Positions 53,148 to 61,425 of a stretch of DNA of 64,000 nt are shown here, piece after piece. Position numbers and translations under genes: made by a program. The notes below the pieces were generated by a model that ran no database searches, was not told where the DNA came from, and saw nothing but the letters and a program-made list of their open reading frames with translations. The stretch comes from Bryobacteraceae bacterium. Lineage in GTDB: Bacteria; Acidobacteriota; Terriglobia; Bryobacterales; Bryobacteraceae. Location: contig JABAQT010000043.1 in assembly GCA_019187195.1 (NCBI GenBank), positions 43,901 to 107,900 of the forward strand, in the 5' to 3' direction. Position 1 is the first letter of the stretch. Each line of letters starts with the position of its first letter.

Positions 53148-54266
53148 ATGCAAGAAATCAACCGCAGAGATCTGATACGGCTCGGCATGGGCCTGGGCGC
53201 GGCGCTGGCGCCCCAGGCGGCTTCCGCCGCCGCGCGCATGCGTTTCAGCAAGTACGAAATATTCCCCACCAGCATTCCCATGGCGGAACGGGTGCGTGCC
53301 GCCTGGGAGGAGAGCTACCGCCTTCAGGGAAGCTTTCAGACGCACTACAGCGCTGTCATCGTACGCCTTCACACCGATGAGGGGCTGGTGGGAACCGGCG
53401 AATCCCTGGTCAGCGCCGCCCAAACCGAAGCCATCCTGAAGCGCATGATCGGGCACTCGCCCGTCAGCTACTGGCAGGATGACTCCCTGCAGGGCGTGCT
53501 CATGGCCGTTCACGACATTCTCGGCCAGGCGGCGGGTTTCTCCGTCGCCCGGCTGCTCTCTCCATCGCCGCTCCAGCGCATCCAACACACGTGGTGGTCT
53601 CACTGCCTTCCTCCGGACCTGATGGCCGCGGAAGCGAAACTCGGGGCCAGCCTCGGTTATCGCATCCATAAGGTGAAGGCGCGTCCCTGGCAGGATCCAC
53701 TCGAACAGGCCGCGGCGATGTGCGCGGTGGTTCCCAGGGAATACCGCTTCTGGGCCGACGCCAATGCCCACTGGAGCTCCCCGAGCCGCGCCCTGCATTT
53801 CATCAACGGCCTTGCCCAACACCACAACTATTTCGCCGTCGAATCTCCCGTGCAGTACCGCAATGTCGATTCCTTCCGCCAATTGAAGGGAAAATCTCCG
53901 CTGAAGATCGCCGAGCACATGGGCGAGGATCCGATGGTCTTTATCCGCGAAGGGTTGCTCCAGGCGTTTGTCATCGGCGGTCCTCTCGGCCGGACCATGA
54001 CCAGACGCGCGCTGATGGCCGAAGCCACCGGCGTCCCGCTGTGGGTCGAGTATGGAACACAGAGCGGCATCGCTCAGGTCTACCAGACGCAGCAGGCGGC
54101 GGCATATCCCGGCATCGAGTATTGCATTTCGGTTACTCACTGCCTGGCGGATGACCTTGTGGTCGAGCCCTTCCGCGTGCAGAGCGGCTACTACACAGTG
54201 CCCACTGTTCCCGGGCTTGGAGTGACGCTCGACATGGCGGCGGTGGAAAAATTCAGGGTGAAGTAA
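53148..54266 (+). CDS. Tat-exported enolase-superfamily protein
   Basis: The 372-residue protein opens with a twin-arginine signal (NRRDLIRLGMGLGAAL). The enolase-type barrel has HKVKARP (KxK), metal ligands in WADANAHW and FAVESPV, and a third ligand in IAEHMGEDP (Glu). Where racemases of the MLE/epimerase groups carry a second catalytic Lys there is VIGGPLG, so the usual two-base chemistry is not apparent. It may be a dehydratase or one-base epimerase. Its neighbours (M19 peptidases) suggest a peptide or amino-acid-derived substrate. TACACT ends 8 nt before the ATG. Confidence 0.85.
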   Translation: MQEINRRDLIRLGMGLGAALAPQAASAAARMRFSKYEIFPTSIPMAERVRAAWEESYRLQGSFQTHYSAVIVRLHTDEGLVGTGESLVSAAQTEAILKRMIGHSPVSYWQDDSLQGVLMAVHDILGQAAGFSVARLLSPSPLQRIQHTWWSHCLPPDLMAAEAKLGASLGYRIHKVKARPWQDPLEQAAAMCAVVPREYRFWADANAHWSSPSRALHFINGLAQHHNYFAVESPVQYRNVDSFRQLKGKSPLKIAEHMGEDPMVFIREGLLQAFVIGGPLGRTMTRRALMAEATGVPLWVEYGTQSGIAQVYQTQQAAAYPGIEYCISVTHCLADDLVVEPFRVQSGYYTVPTVPGLGVTLDMAAVEKFRVK

Positions 54267-54300
54267 CGCTAATAGGGAGCGGCGCGCGAATCGCGTATGT

Positions 54301-54338
54301 GTGTTGACACCCCTGGTTCCCGGCTGTATAGTCAACAC
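54301..54338 (+). promoter_or_regulatory. Near-consensus promoter framed by a perfect inverted repeat
   Basis: TTGACA (54304-54309), a 17-bp spacer and TATAGT (54327-54332) form the best sigma-70-type promoter in the window. GTGTTGAC (54301-54308) and GTCAACAC (54331-54338) are a perfect 8-bp inverted repeat with centres 30 bp apart, covering the -35 and the 3' edge of the -10. This suggests binding of a dimeric or tetrameric regulator. Confidence 0.6.
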
Positions 54339-54357
54339 TCGAATAGTGGAGGTTGCC

Positions 54358-55677
54358 ATGTTACGCCGCTCCGGATTTTTCGCCGCTGCCTTCGCGTGCG
54401 CGCTCTTCTTTTCCGCCGCTGCTCCCAACGGCTCCGCCCAGCAGACAACAAAGGATGGCGTTCGCCTCGAGAACGCAGTCAACAGGCCCGAGCGCCCCTA
54501 CCGTCAGGCGGGGTCCTCCGATCCCCGCGACAGCGGTCCGCATGTCGCGAAAGGCTTCGGCAGGCGTGACCGCCGTCTGGTTTATGTTGCTCTCCCCGGC
54601 GGGTCCGCCGGCGGACAGTTTTCTTCGGAAATGAATGGTGTGGGGATTGTCGTGGTCGACGCCGGCCGCAACTTTGAGTTCGTCAAACGCATCCCCACCT
54701 GGAATGTGCCCGCCAGCATCAGTCCGGAGGAAGTCTCCGGGGTTGCCGCAAGCGTGGCCACGAACATGTTCTATATCTCGACCCGCGGCCGGCTGGCGGC
54801 GTTCAACCTGGGCACGGATCAGAAGGCGTGGGAGAACACTTACGATGGAATGTGCTGTGAACGGCCGGAAGTCACGCCGGACGGTAGGACGCTTGTCGTA
54901 GGCTCCGACCTCAAGGATTTCTGGTATGTCATCGATGCCGGTAGCGGGGCGCTGAAAGGCAAGATCCAGGCGCCCAAGAGCATGTTCGCGCACAATATGG
55001 CGCTCAGCCCGGACGGCAAGACGGTATTCATGGCTCCCAACGGAGTCACCATGACCGTGGGCGATGTGCCTTCCATGAAGGCGATTAAGACTATCACCTT
55101 CTCCGACCATGTGCGCCCGTTCGTTATCAACCACGATGCCACGCGCGTGTACGCGAATCTGAACAATCTTCTCGGTTTCGAGATCGCGGACGTAAGAACG
55201 GGCCAGGTGATCAAGCGCGTCGAGGCGCCGGATGCGATGTGGAAGCCGCAGTGGGGCGACTTGAGCAGGCGCTTTTACGGACACGGTTGCCCCAGCCATG
55301 GAATTGCCCTGACGCCGGATGAAAGCGAGATCTGGGTGGTGGACAACATCAATTACGGAGTACTCGTCTACGACAACACGGGCGAGTGGCCCGTGCTGAA
55401 GATGACCTTCCCCACGACAGCCTCCGCGGACTGGATTACGATGGGCCTCGACGGCCAGTACGCCTTCCTCTCCTCGGGTGACGTGGTCGAAGTGAAGTCC
55501 AAGAAAATCGTCGCCCAGATGAAGGATGAATATGGCAAGCCGATGCACAGCGAGAAATACCTCGAGATGTCGTTTTCGAATGGAAAGCTGGTGCGGACGG
55601 TGAGCCAGTTCGGGGAAGGCCGTCCGGAAGCCGTACGCATGCGGCTCTCCGCGCTCGGGACAACGGCTTCCAAGTGA
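54358..55677 (+). CDS. Exported YncE-like beta-propeller protein
   Basis: The 439-residue protein has a signal peptide (MLRRSGFFAAAFACALFFSA) and beta-propeller repeats, for example VTPDGRTLVVGSDLKDFWYV, LSPDGKTVFMAPNG and LTPDESEIWVVDN. These resemble YncE or cytochrome-d1-type surface propellers. CCERPEVTPDG contains a vicinal cysteine pair and GHGCPSHGIAL holds conserved His/Cys that could bind a cofactor. Function is unknown. It has a strong promoter and a GGAGG site. The next gene, a mono-heme protein, overlaps it by 4 bp, so the pair may form an exported redox or sensing unit. Confidence 0.8.
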   Translation: MLRRSGFFAAAFACALFFSAAAPNGSAQQTTKDGVRLENAVNRPERPYRQAGSSDPRDSGPHVAKGFGRRDRRLVYVALPGGSAGGQFSSEMNGVGIVVVDAGRNFEFVKRIPTWNVPASISPEEVSGVAASVATNMFYISTRGRLAAFNLGTDQKAWENTYDGMCCERPEVTPDGRTLVVGSDLKDFWYVIDAGSGALKGKIQAPKSMFAHNMALSPDGKTVFMAPNGVTMTVGDVPSMKAIKTITFSDHVRPFVINHDATRVYANLNNLLGFEIADVRTGQVIKRVEAPDAMWKPQWGDLSRRFYGHGCPSHGIALTPDESEIWVVDNINYGVLVYDNTGEWPVLKMTFPTTASADWITMGLDGQYAFLSSGDVVEVKSKKIVAQMKDEYGKPMHSEKYLEMSFSNGKLVRTVSQFGEGRPEAVRMRLSALGTTASK

Positions 55678-56129
55678 CTTCGAGGCGTGTGGCGTTTCGC
55701 TTCCGGGCCGCCATCGTGGCCGTGGCGGCGTCCTTGGTTTCCATAGCCGCCTTCGAGCCGGATCCGAACCTGCAGGCTGTCCAGGTTGTCTGCGGCCGGT
55801 GCCACACTACGGCTGTATTTCTGAAAGAGGCGCGATCCTGGGAGCGTTGGAACGACGTGTTTGAGGACATGACGCGGCGCGGCGCCGGCGGAACCGATGA
55901 ACAGTTGGAGCGCGTCACCACATACTTCCTGGAAAACCTCACACTGGTGAACGTGAACACCTCGCCCGCCGAGGAACTCACCGGGGTGCTCGGTATCAGC
56001 AACAGCGTGGCCGATGCCATCATTGCCACGCGCCGGAAGCAACCCTTCGCGAATCTCGCCCAACTCGCCGCGATTCCCGGCGTGGATCACGAGACGCTGG
56101 AACGGCGGAAAAGCCGCATTCTGTTTTGA
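55674..56129 (+). CDS. Exported mono-heme protein with ComEA-type helix-hairpin-helix domain
   Basis: The 151-residue protein (GTG start overlapping the upstream stop) has an N-terminal signal or anchor (about 8-28), a c-type heme motif CGRCH with LKEARSWERWNDV behind it, and a C-terminal helix-hairpin-helix region. That region includes VNVNTSPAEELTGVLGIS and PFANLAQLAAIPGV. The HhH part resembles ComEA, which binds DNA in competence, but similar domains also occur as protein-interaction modules next to cytochromes. The pairing with a propeller points to a periplasmic electron-transfer complex. Role unknown. Confidence 0.82.
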   Translation: MTSRRVAFRFRAAIVAVAASLVSIAAFEPDPNLQAVQVVCGRCHTTAVFLKEARSWERWNDVFEDMTRRGAGGTDEQLERVTTYFLENLTLVNVNTSPAEELTGVLGISNSVADAIIATRRKQPFANLAQLAAIPGVDHETLERRKSRILF

Positions 56130-56154
56130 TCCGGCGGAGGCCCAATGCGCCGGA
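56130..56154 (+). terminator. Hairpin directly after the heme-HhH gene
   Basis: A perfect 7-bp inverted repeat (TCCGGCG / CGCCGGA) with an 11-nt loop begins right after the stop codon. There is no U-tract. Confidence 0.45.
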
Positions 56155-56253
56155 GCAGCGGTCATTTCGTTCCATCAGACATCCGTAGCTGTTTGGCATG
56201 CCCGCAAGACGCCGCCGCCCCGGGAACGATAGGATGAACACCTGGGCCTCCTC

Positions 56254-57336
56254 ATGAACTCTCTGATCTTCGATGCTCATCTCGACCTCTCGATGAACGC
56301 GATGGAGTGGAATCGCGATATCCGCCTTCCCCTGGCCGAGCTCCGCCGCCGTGAACTCGGGCTTACCGACAAGCGGGACCGGACACGCAACACGGTCTGC
56401 TTCCCCGAAATGCGCAGGGGGCGCGTCGGCTTATGTGTCGCCACGCAGATTGCGCGATTCTCGGGCCGCTTCAGCAAACTGCCCGGGTGGAGCAGTCCCG
56501 AGCAGGCATGGGCGCAGACGCAGGGGCAACTGGCCTGGTATCGAGCCATGGAAGAGTGCGGGGAACTCGTGCAGTTGCGGACCAGGGCCGACGTGGAAGC
56601 TCATGCCGCCATGTGGCGCGCGGCGGCGGACGAGGACACGGTCCGGATGCCCATCGGCTACCTGCTGAGCCTCGAAGGGGCGGACTCCATTCTCAGTTGG
56701 CGTCATCTCGAAAAATCGCGCGCCGATGGACTGATCGCCATCGGGCCGGTCCACTACGGGCCCGGCATCTACGGGCATGGAACCGATGATCAGGGGGAAC
56801 TGACGCCGAAAGGCCGCGAACTGCTCAAGGAAATGCAGCGGCTGGGAATCATCCTCGACGTCACCCACCTCTGTGACGAGAGTTTCCGGGACGCCTTGGA
56901 CCACTATTCCGGTCCCTTATGGGCGAGCCACCACAACTGCCGCGCGCTTGCGAACTGGAACCGGCAACTCGCCGACGATCAGATCAAAGCGATCATCGAA
57001 CGCGGCGCGGTGATCGGGATGGCCTTTGACGCCATTATGATGGTGCACGGCTGGGCCCACCTGCGCTCGAAGCCCGAGGACTTCCAGCTCAAGATGGAGA
57101 AGATCTGCGAGCACATCGACCACATCTGCCAGATCGCGGGCAATGCCAGGCATGTGGGCATTGGAACGGATCTTGACGGCGGCTACGGGACGGAACAGAC
57201 GCCGATGGACCTCGACAGCATTGCCGGCATCCGCTCGCTGGCGGCCCCGCTGGCGGCGCGCGGATATTCCCAAGCGGACATCGACGGCATCTTCAGCGGC
57301 AACTTTCTGCGGTTCCTCATCGAGCACCTTCCGTGA
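56254..57336 (+). CDS. Membrane dipeptidase family (M19) protein, no signal peptide
   Basis: The 360-residue protein has canonical M19 zinc motifs: DAHLDLS (HxD), SLEGADS, DVTHLCD, ASHHNC and GTDLDGG. All five ligands are present, unlike the exported M19 protein at 51888. It lacks a signal peptide, so it probably cleaves imported dipeptides in the cytoplasm. Its stop overlaps the GTG of an MFS transporter, forming an uptake-plus-hydrolysis pair. Confidence 0.92.
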   Translation: MNSLIFDAHLDLSMNAMEWNRDIRLPLAELRRRELGLTDKRDRTRNTVCFPEMRRGRVGLCVATQIARFSGRFSKLPGWSSPEQAWAQTQGQLAWYRAMEECGELVQLRTRADVEAHAAMWRAAADEDTVRMPIGYLLSLEGADSILSWRHLEKSRADGLIAIGPVHYGPGIYGHGTDDQGELTPKGRELLKEMQRLGIILDVTHLCDESFRDALDHYSGPLWASHHNCRALANWNRQLADDQIKAIIERGAVIGMAFDAIMMVHGWAHLRSKPEDFQLKMEKICEHIDHICQIAGNARHVGIGTDLDGGYGTEQTPMDLDSIAGIRSLAAPLAARGYSQADIDGIFSGNFLRFLIEHLP

Positions 57337-58589
57337 AGCCCACTCGCGTTCGCTATGTCCTGCTCGGGGTAGCCACCGCGAACGCGTTCCTGCTCTACCT
57401 GGACCGCATATGCATGGCGGCGGTAGTGCAATCGGCGAGCTTCCAGCGTGAGATGGCGCTCGATCCGCAAGGAACAGGCGACGTGCTGGCTTCCTTCTTT
57501 TTCGCATACGCGCTCGGACAGATGCCCGCCGGCTGGCTGGCCGATCGCTTCGGTCCCCGGCGCATGCTGGTGGCCTATATCGCCCTGTGGTCGTTTTGCA
57601 CGGGGCTGACCGGCTTTGCGGCCGGACTGCTTGCGTTGATTATTGTACGCTGCGCCTGCGGGCTGGCCGAAGCCGGCGCTTATCCATCGAGCGGATTGCT
57701 CATCTCGCGCTGGTTTCCCTTTCAGCACCTCGCTCGCGCCAACAGCGTGGTGGCGTTCGGCGGCCGCGCGGGCAACGCTATCGCCCTGTGGCTCACGGCG
57801 GCCGCGATAGCCGCCCTCGGTTCCTGGCGGCCTGTCCTGTGGACCTATGGCGCCATTGGACTCACGCTCGCCCTGGCATCGCACGTTGTCTTCCGGGACA
57901 CACCGCAAGAGCATCCCTGGACCAACGAAGCCGAGCGCGCGCTGGTGACGCCTCTGAAACCCCTGCGCCACCGGTTTCCGTGGCGCGCGCTCATCCGTCA
58001 TTCCGGACTCTGGTTCCTCAATGCCGGAGGACTCGGGTTGAACTTCGGCTGGGCGTTTCTCATCACGTGGCTGCCGGTGTACCTGCACGAGGTTTACAGC
58101 CTGGACCGCGTGGCATCGAGCCGCTATGTCTCCATGGCGCTGGTGTTCGGATTGGGCGGCATGCTCTTTGGCGGCTGGTGGTGCGATCTGCTCACGCGCC
58201 GCTTCGGACAGCGGTGGGGGCGGCGCCTGCCATTCCTCACCGGCAGCGCCGTATGCGTTGCGGCCTATCTGCTCTGTCCCCTGTTCGGCAGTCCCTTGGC
58301 TGTGGCGGCCGCTTGCAGCGTGGTGGCGTTTGCTTCCGATAGCGTCGGACCCGCGCTGTGGGCTATCGGCCAGGATATCGGCGGGCGCCATGTAGCGTCC
58401 ACCATCGCCTGGAGCAACATGTGGGGAAACTTCGGAGCTTCCGCCGTGGCGAGCGTCATTCCCTTCATACTCGGCACCCGGCTGCATTTCGCCGATTGGC
58501 GCGAGATCTTCTGGATGTGTGCCGGAGCCTTCGTCCTGCTGGGTCTTGCCATCCTGATGGTGGATAGCACGCGCCGCCTGGACGAATAG
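57333..58589 (+). CDS. MFS transporter, anion:cation symporter-like
   Basis: The 418-residue protein has twelve predicted helices, the MFS signature ADRFGPRRML between helices 2 and 3, and YLDRICMAAV in helix 1. CGLAEAGAYPSSGLLISRWF resembles the ACS family that takes up organic anions such as hexuronates, phthalate or tartrate. The GTG start overlaps the M19 dipeptidase stop (GTGA). The likely substrate is a carboxylated compound, possibly a dipeptide, but this is inferred from context only. Confidence 0.9.
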   Translation: MKPTRVRYVLLGVATANAFLLYLDRICMAAVVQSASFQREMALDPQGTGDVLASFFFAYALGQMPAGWLADRFGPRRMLVAYIALWSFCTGLTGFAAGLLALIIVRCACGLAEAGAYPSSGLLISRWFPFQHLARANSVVAFGGRAGNAIALWLTAAAIAALGSWRPVLWTYGAIGLTLALASHVVFRDTPQEHPWTNEAERALVTPLKPLRHRFPWRALIRHSGLWFLNAGGLGLNFGWAFLITWLPVYLHEVYSLDRVASSRYVSMALVFGLGGMLFGGWWCDLLTRRFGQRWGRRLPFLTGSAVCVAAYLLCPLFGSPLAVAAACSVVAFASDSVGPALWAIGQDIGGRHVASTIAWSNMWGNFGASAVASVIPFILGTRLHFADWREIFWMCAGAFVLLGLAILMVDSTRRLDE

Positions 58590-58605
58590 CAGCCTTCCTC
58601 TTTGG

Positions 58606-60615
58606 TTAGGGAAGCGCGGGAGGCGCCTGCTTCAACCACGCCAGATTAAACGAATAATGGTTCTTACTGGTGATCAGATGAACCACGCCGTTCCTGCTCT
58701 GGCAGATCGCCATATAACCCCATGGCTCGGCGCTGCTCGCGCTCATGGTGAATGTTCTGTCGTCCGTCGTCTCCACTTCGCGGCCGGGGCCGTCATCGGA
58801 AATCAGGCGGCGGGCCGGCCAGGTCTCTCCTTCATCGAAAGACAGCGCCGCGTAGATGCCTGAAACCGGCCGCTGTTTGCCGGAGGCATCCGTGATCATC
58901 ATGTCCTCTTTGCCCGGCTGCGTTTGCGCGCCGCAAAAGGAGATGAACAGCAGCGGACCTTCGCGCAGACGCATCAAAACCGCCCGCTGTCCGCTGCGAA
59001 TCGCTTGAAACGGGCTTGCTGAATAGGTCCAGGTCTTTCCCATGTCAGTGGAGATGCTTTTCGGCATGAACCCGTTGATGTTATCGCCGCGGCCGAGCGC
59101 CATCAAACGGCCATCCCTCAACTGCACGACACCGGCATGGATCCCCGCGATACGTCCTCCGGCGTCCTGCCACGTGCTCCCATTGTCGCGGCTGAGAATC
59201 ACCGCCGAACCGGGATTGGCGTCTGAGACAAGGACGATGGATCCATCGGCGGCGCGGAACACGGATTGAACAGGCATGTGCCGCTCGGCATGCTCGGGCC
59301 CGATCAGTCTTGCGGCGGACCAGGTGGCGCCGCTGTCGGTCGACGTGCGCATGACGAGCGCCAGGTTGGCGCGATAGGTGGCCGCCGCCGACAGCCCCCC
59401 GAAGTGATAGATGGTCTTGCCGCCGTCGTACCACATGGCAGGCGCGTGATCATTCCTGTCGGGCGCATCCCAGAACGGCGACGCCTCATCCCACTCCTCC
59501 TTTCCATAACGGAGGCGGCTGGCCAGCAGGGCGAGTTCGCGCCCCGGTTCGGTCACGCAACTGTACCAGATGGCCAGCAGGTCCCCGTTCGGACACTCGA
59601 CGAGCGCGGGATCGTGATTGTGAGTCGAGAACATCGGGCCGTAGGAACCCGGCGGAATTTTCACGTACTTGCGAGGACCGTGGAAGTAAGGCTTCAGCGG
59701 GTCGGGTCCGCGCGTGAAATCAGGCGCGCTACGCGCCACGCCCGTCTGATTCAGCGGCCGGGCGGCCACGGGTAAAGGTTTTGATCGTGGAGCCGGACCG
59801 AGGACCACACGAAATCCGATGAGTCCGTGCTTGTCATCCGGGAGCGTTCCCATACGGTTATCCGACCGCAGGTAATAGGCTTCGGTGGAATGGCTGCCGC
59901 CGCGGGTGACACGAAAGTCGCCGAGTGCCCGTCCGGTGGGATCCACCTGCTCCCCGGCTTCATAGGGTCCATACCAATCGTTCACCCATTCCTCGACGTT
60001 GCCGTGCATGTCATACAGCTTCCATGGATTCGGAGGAGTCCGGCCGATCACCGTGGATACCGGTTCCGGCGGCGGATAGCGGCTTTGGACCGCATTCTTG
60101 AGGAAGGGCGCGGGCAAAGTGTTCCCGGTGAAGTAATGGCTGGTGGAACCGGCGCGCGCAGCATATTCCCACTCCGCTTCCGTTGGAAGGCGATACGGCA
60201 GCCCCTCCTTCTTCGAAAGCCACCGGCAGAAGCGGACAGCATCGTGCCAGCTTACAAAGACCACCGCTTCGTTGTCGTCCCTTGAGAATCCAAGTTTGCC
60301 GCGCAGGGATCGGTGGGCGGGATCGAACTGCTCATACTGCGCGTTGGTGACCTCGAAGGCGCCCATGTAGAAGGAACGGGAAATTCTCACCTTGTGCGCC
60401 GGGCGCTCGTCGAAATCACCGCCCGCCCGCCACGCATTCCGCCCCGTTTCGCCGGAGAGCGGCTCGCCGCCGAAGCCCATGACGAAGGATCCGCGCTCGA
60501 TGCGAACCAGCCGCATTCCTATCGTGTTGATATGTTCCGCTTCCTTCGGCATCCGAGCGGCGGACGCCGCGGCGTGAAGCAACAGAAAGCAGAATGAAAG
60601 GCGGAAAAATCGCAT
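58606..60615 (-). CDS. Exported fusion of a sulfatase-modifying-factor domain and a sialidase-like propeller
   Basis: The 669-residue protein has a signal peptide (MRFFRLSFCFLLLHAAASA), then an FGE/SUMF1 domain (about 28-275) with PYRLPTEAEWEYAARAG, MHGNVEEWVNDWYG and TRGGSHSTEAYYLRS. A BNR/sialidase domain follows (about 310-660) with four Asp-box repeats (STDSGATW, SRDNGSTW, STDMGKTW, SFDEGETW). The FGE catalytic cysteines are absent, so this is a binding or pseudo-enzyme version. The sialidase part may bind or cleave a glycan. TATACT at 60635-60640 (minus) is a candidate -10. Confidence 0.88.
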   Translation of the reverse strand: MRFFRLSFCFLLLHAAASAARMPKEAEHINTIGMRLVRIERGSFVMGFGGEPLSGETGRNAWRAGGDFDERPAHKVRISRSFYMGAFEVTNAQYEQFDPAHRSLRGKLGFSRDDNEAVVFVSWHDAVRFCRWLSKKEGLPYRLPTEAEWEYAARAGSTSHYFTGNTLPAPFLKNAVQSRYPPPEPVSTVIGRTPPNPWKLYDMHGNVEEWVNDWYGPYEAGEQVDPTGRALGDFRVTRGGSHSTEAYYLRSDNRMGTLPDDKHGLIGFRVVLGPAPRSKPLPVAARPLNQTGVARSAPDFTRGPDPLKPYFHGPRKYVKIPPGSYGPMFSTHNHDPALVECPNGDLLAIWYSCVTEPGRELALLASRLRYGKEEWDEASPFWDAPDRNDHAPAMWYDGGKTIYHFGGLSAAATYRANLALVMRTSTDSGATWSAARLIGPEHAERHMPVQSVFRAADGSIVLVSDANPGSAVILSRDNGSTWQDAGGRIAGIHAGVVQLRDGRLMALGRGDNINGFMPKSISTDMGKTWTYSASPFQAIRSGQRAVLMRLREGPLLFISFCGAQTQPGKEDMMITDASGKQRPVSGIYAALSFDEGETWPARRLISDDGPGREVETTDDRTFTMSASSAEPWGYMAICQSRNGVVHLITSKNHYSFNLAWLKQAPPALP

Positions 60616-60651
60616 GGGCGGATTCCTGACGCTGAGTATACCGGCGGTGGA

Positions 60652-61425
60652 TCAGAGCTTCAAGATACGGCGGGCATTCCCATGGCGGATCTTTTCCTTC
60701 ACCGCCTCGCTCGCATCCAGGATCTCGAGCTTGGTGAGCGCCGGATCCGCGTAGTGGAACGGCATGCCGGTTCCGAAAACCACTCGATCCTCGCCCAGGT
60801 TCGACAGCAGTTGGCCGATCTCGTTACTCAACTCCGCCGTCAGCAGCGAAATGTCGATGGCGTAGTTCGCGGGCAAGCCGTTGTTCTTACGGCCCAGCCT
60901 GGAAGCCGTGAAACCCGATCCGTTCGTCAGAATGAATGATACGCGCGGAGCGGCTTCGATGAGCGCCGCCGCCTCGTCGCGGTTGACGTCCGGTATGTCC
61001 ACCAACCAGCTCTGCTGGCGGCGGTCCTCCACCCGCATGGGAATCGTCACCGCGAGCCCGCGTTCGCCGGCCTTGTGAACCATGTCCAGGCACGCGGCAG
61101 CGGTGAGCTTATAGTTGTGCCACCGCGGATAGAGGCGCAGCGCCTTCATTCCGAACTCTTCGTGACAGGTCTTGAGGTCATCCTGCCAGCCCGCGTAGAC
61201 CGGATTGAGCACTGCACAGCCGGTCAGCCGGTCCCGGTGGTTCCTGATTTCGGCGGCCACTTCCTCATTGCCCGCGTGCGCGTTGCGGTAGGTGATGGAG
61301 GCCGCGCTCGACACCAGCGCCCGGTCGATGCGCTTGCGGTCCATGAATCGCAACAGGCCATCGGCCGTGTTGTGGCGAAGCTGCCGGAAGGCGAAATGGC
61401 CGAGATAGGCGTTCACGTCGATCAT
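60652..61425 (-). CDS. Amidohydrolase-family (PF04909-like) protein without metal ligands
   Basis: The 257-residue protein has the amidohydrolase_2 TIM-barrel sequence pattern, but the usual metal residues are missing. The N-terminal HxH is replaced by MIDVNAYLG, and the C-terminal Asp of the GSD-P motif is Gly in VFGTGMPFH. It overlaps its canonical neighbour (61422) by 4 bp and is translated after it. It may be a regulatory or structural partner, or use another mechanism. It ends 36 bp before the next gene. Confidence 0.8.
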   Translation of the reverse strand: MIDVNAYLGHFAFRQLRHNTADGLLRFMDRKRIDRALVSSAASITYRNAHAGNEEVAAEIRNHRDRLTGCAVLNPVYAGWQDDLKTCHEEFGMKALRLYPRWHNYKLTAAACLDMVHKAGERGLAVTIPMRVEDRRQQSWLVDIPDVNRDEAAALIEAAPRVSFILTNGSGFTASRLGRKNNGLPANYAIDISLLTAELSNEIGQLLSNLGEDRVVFGTGMPFHYADPALTKLEILDASEAVKEKIRHGNARRILKL

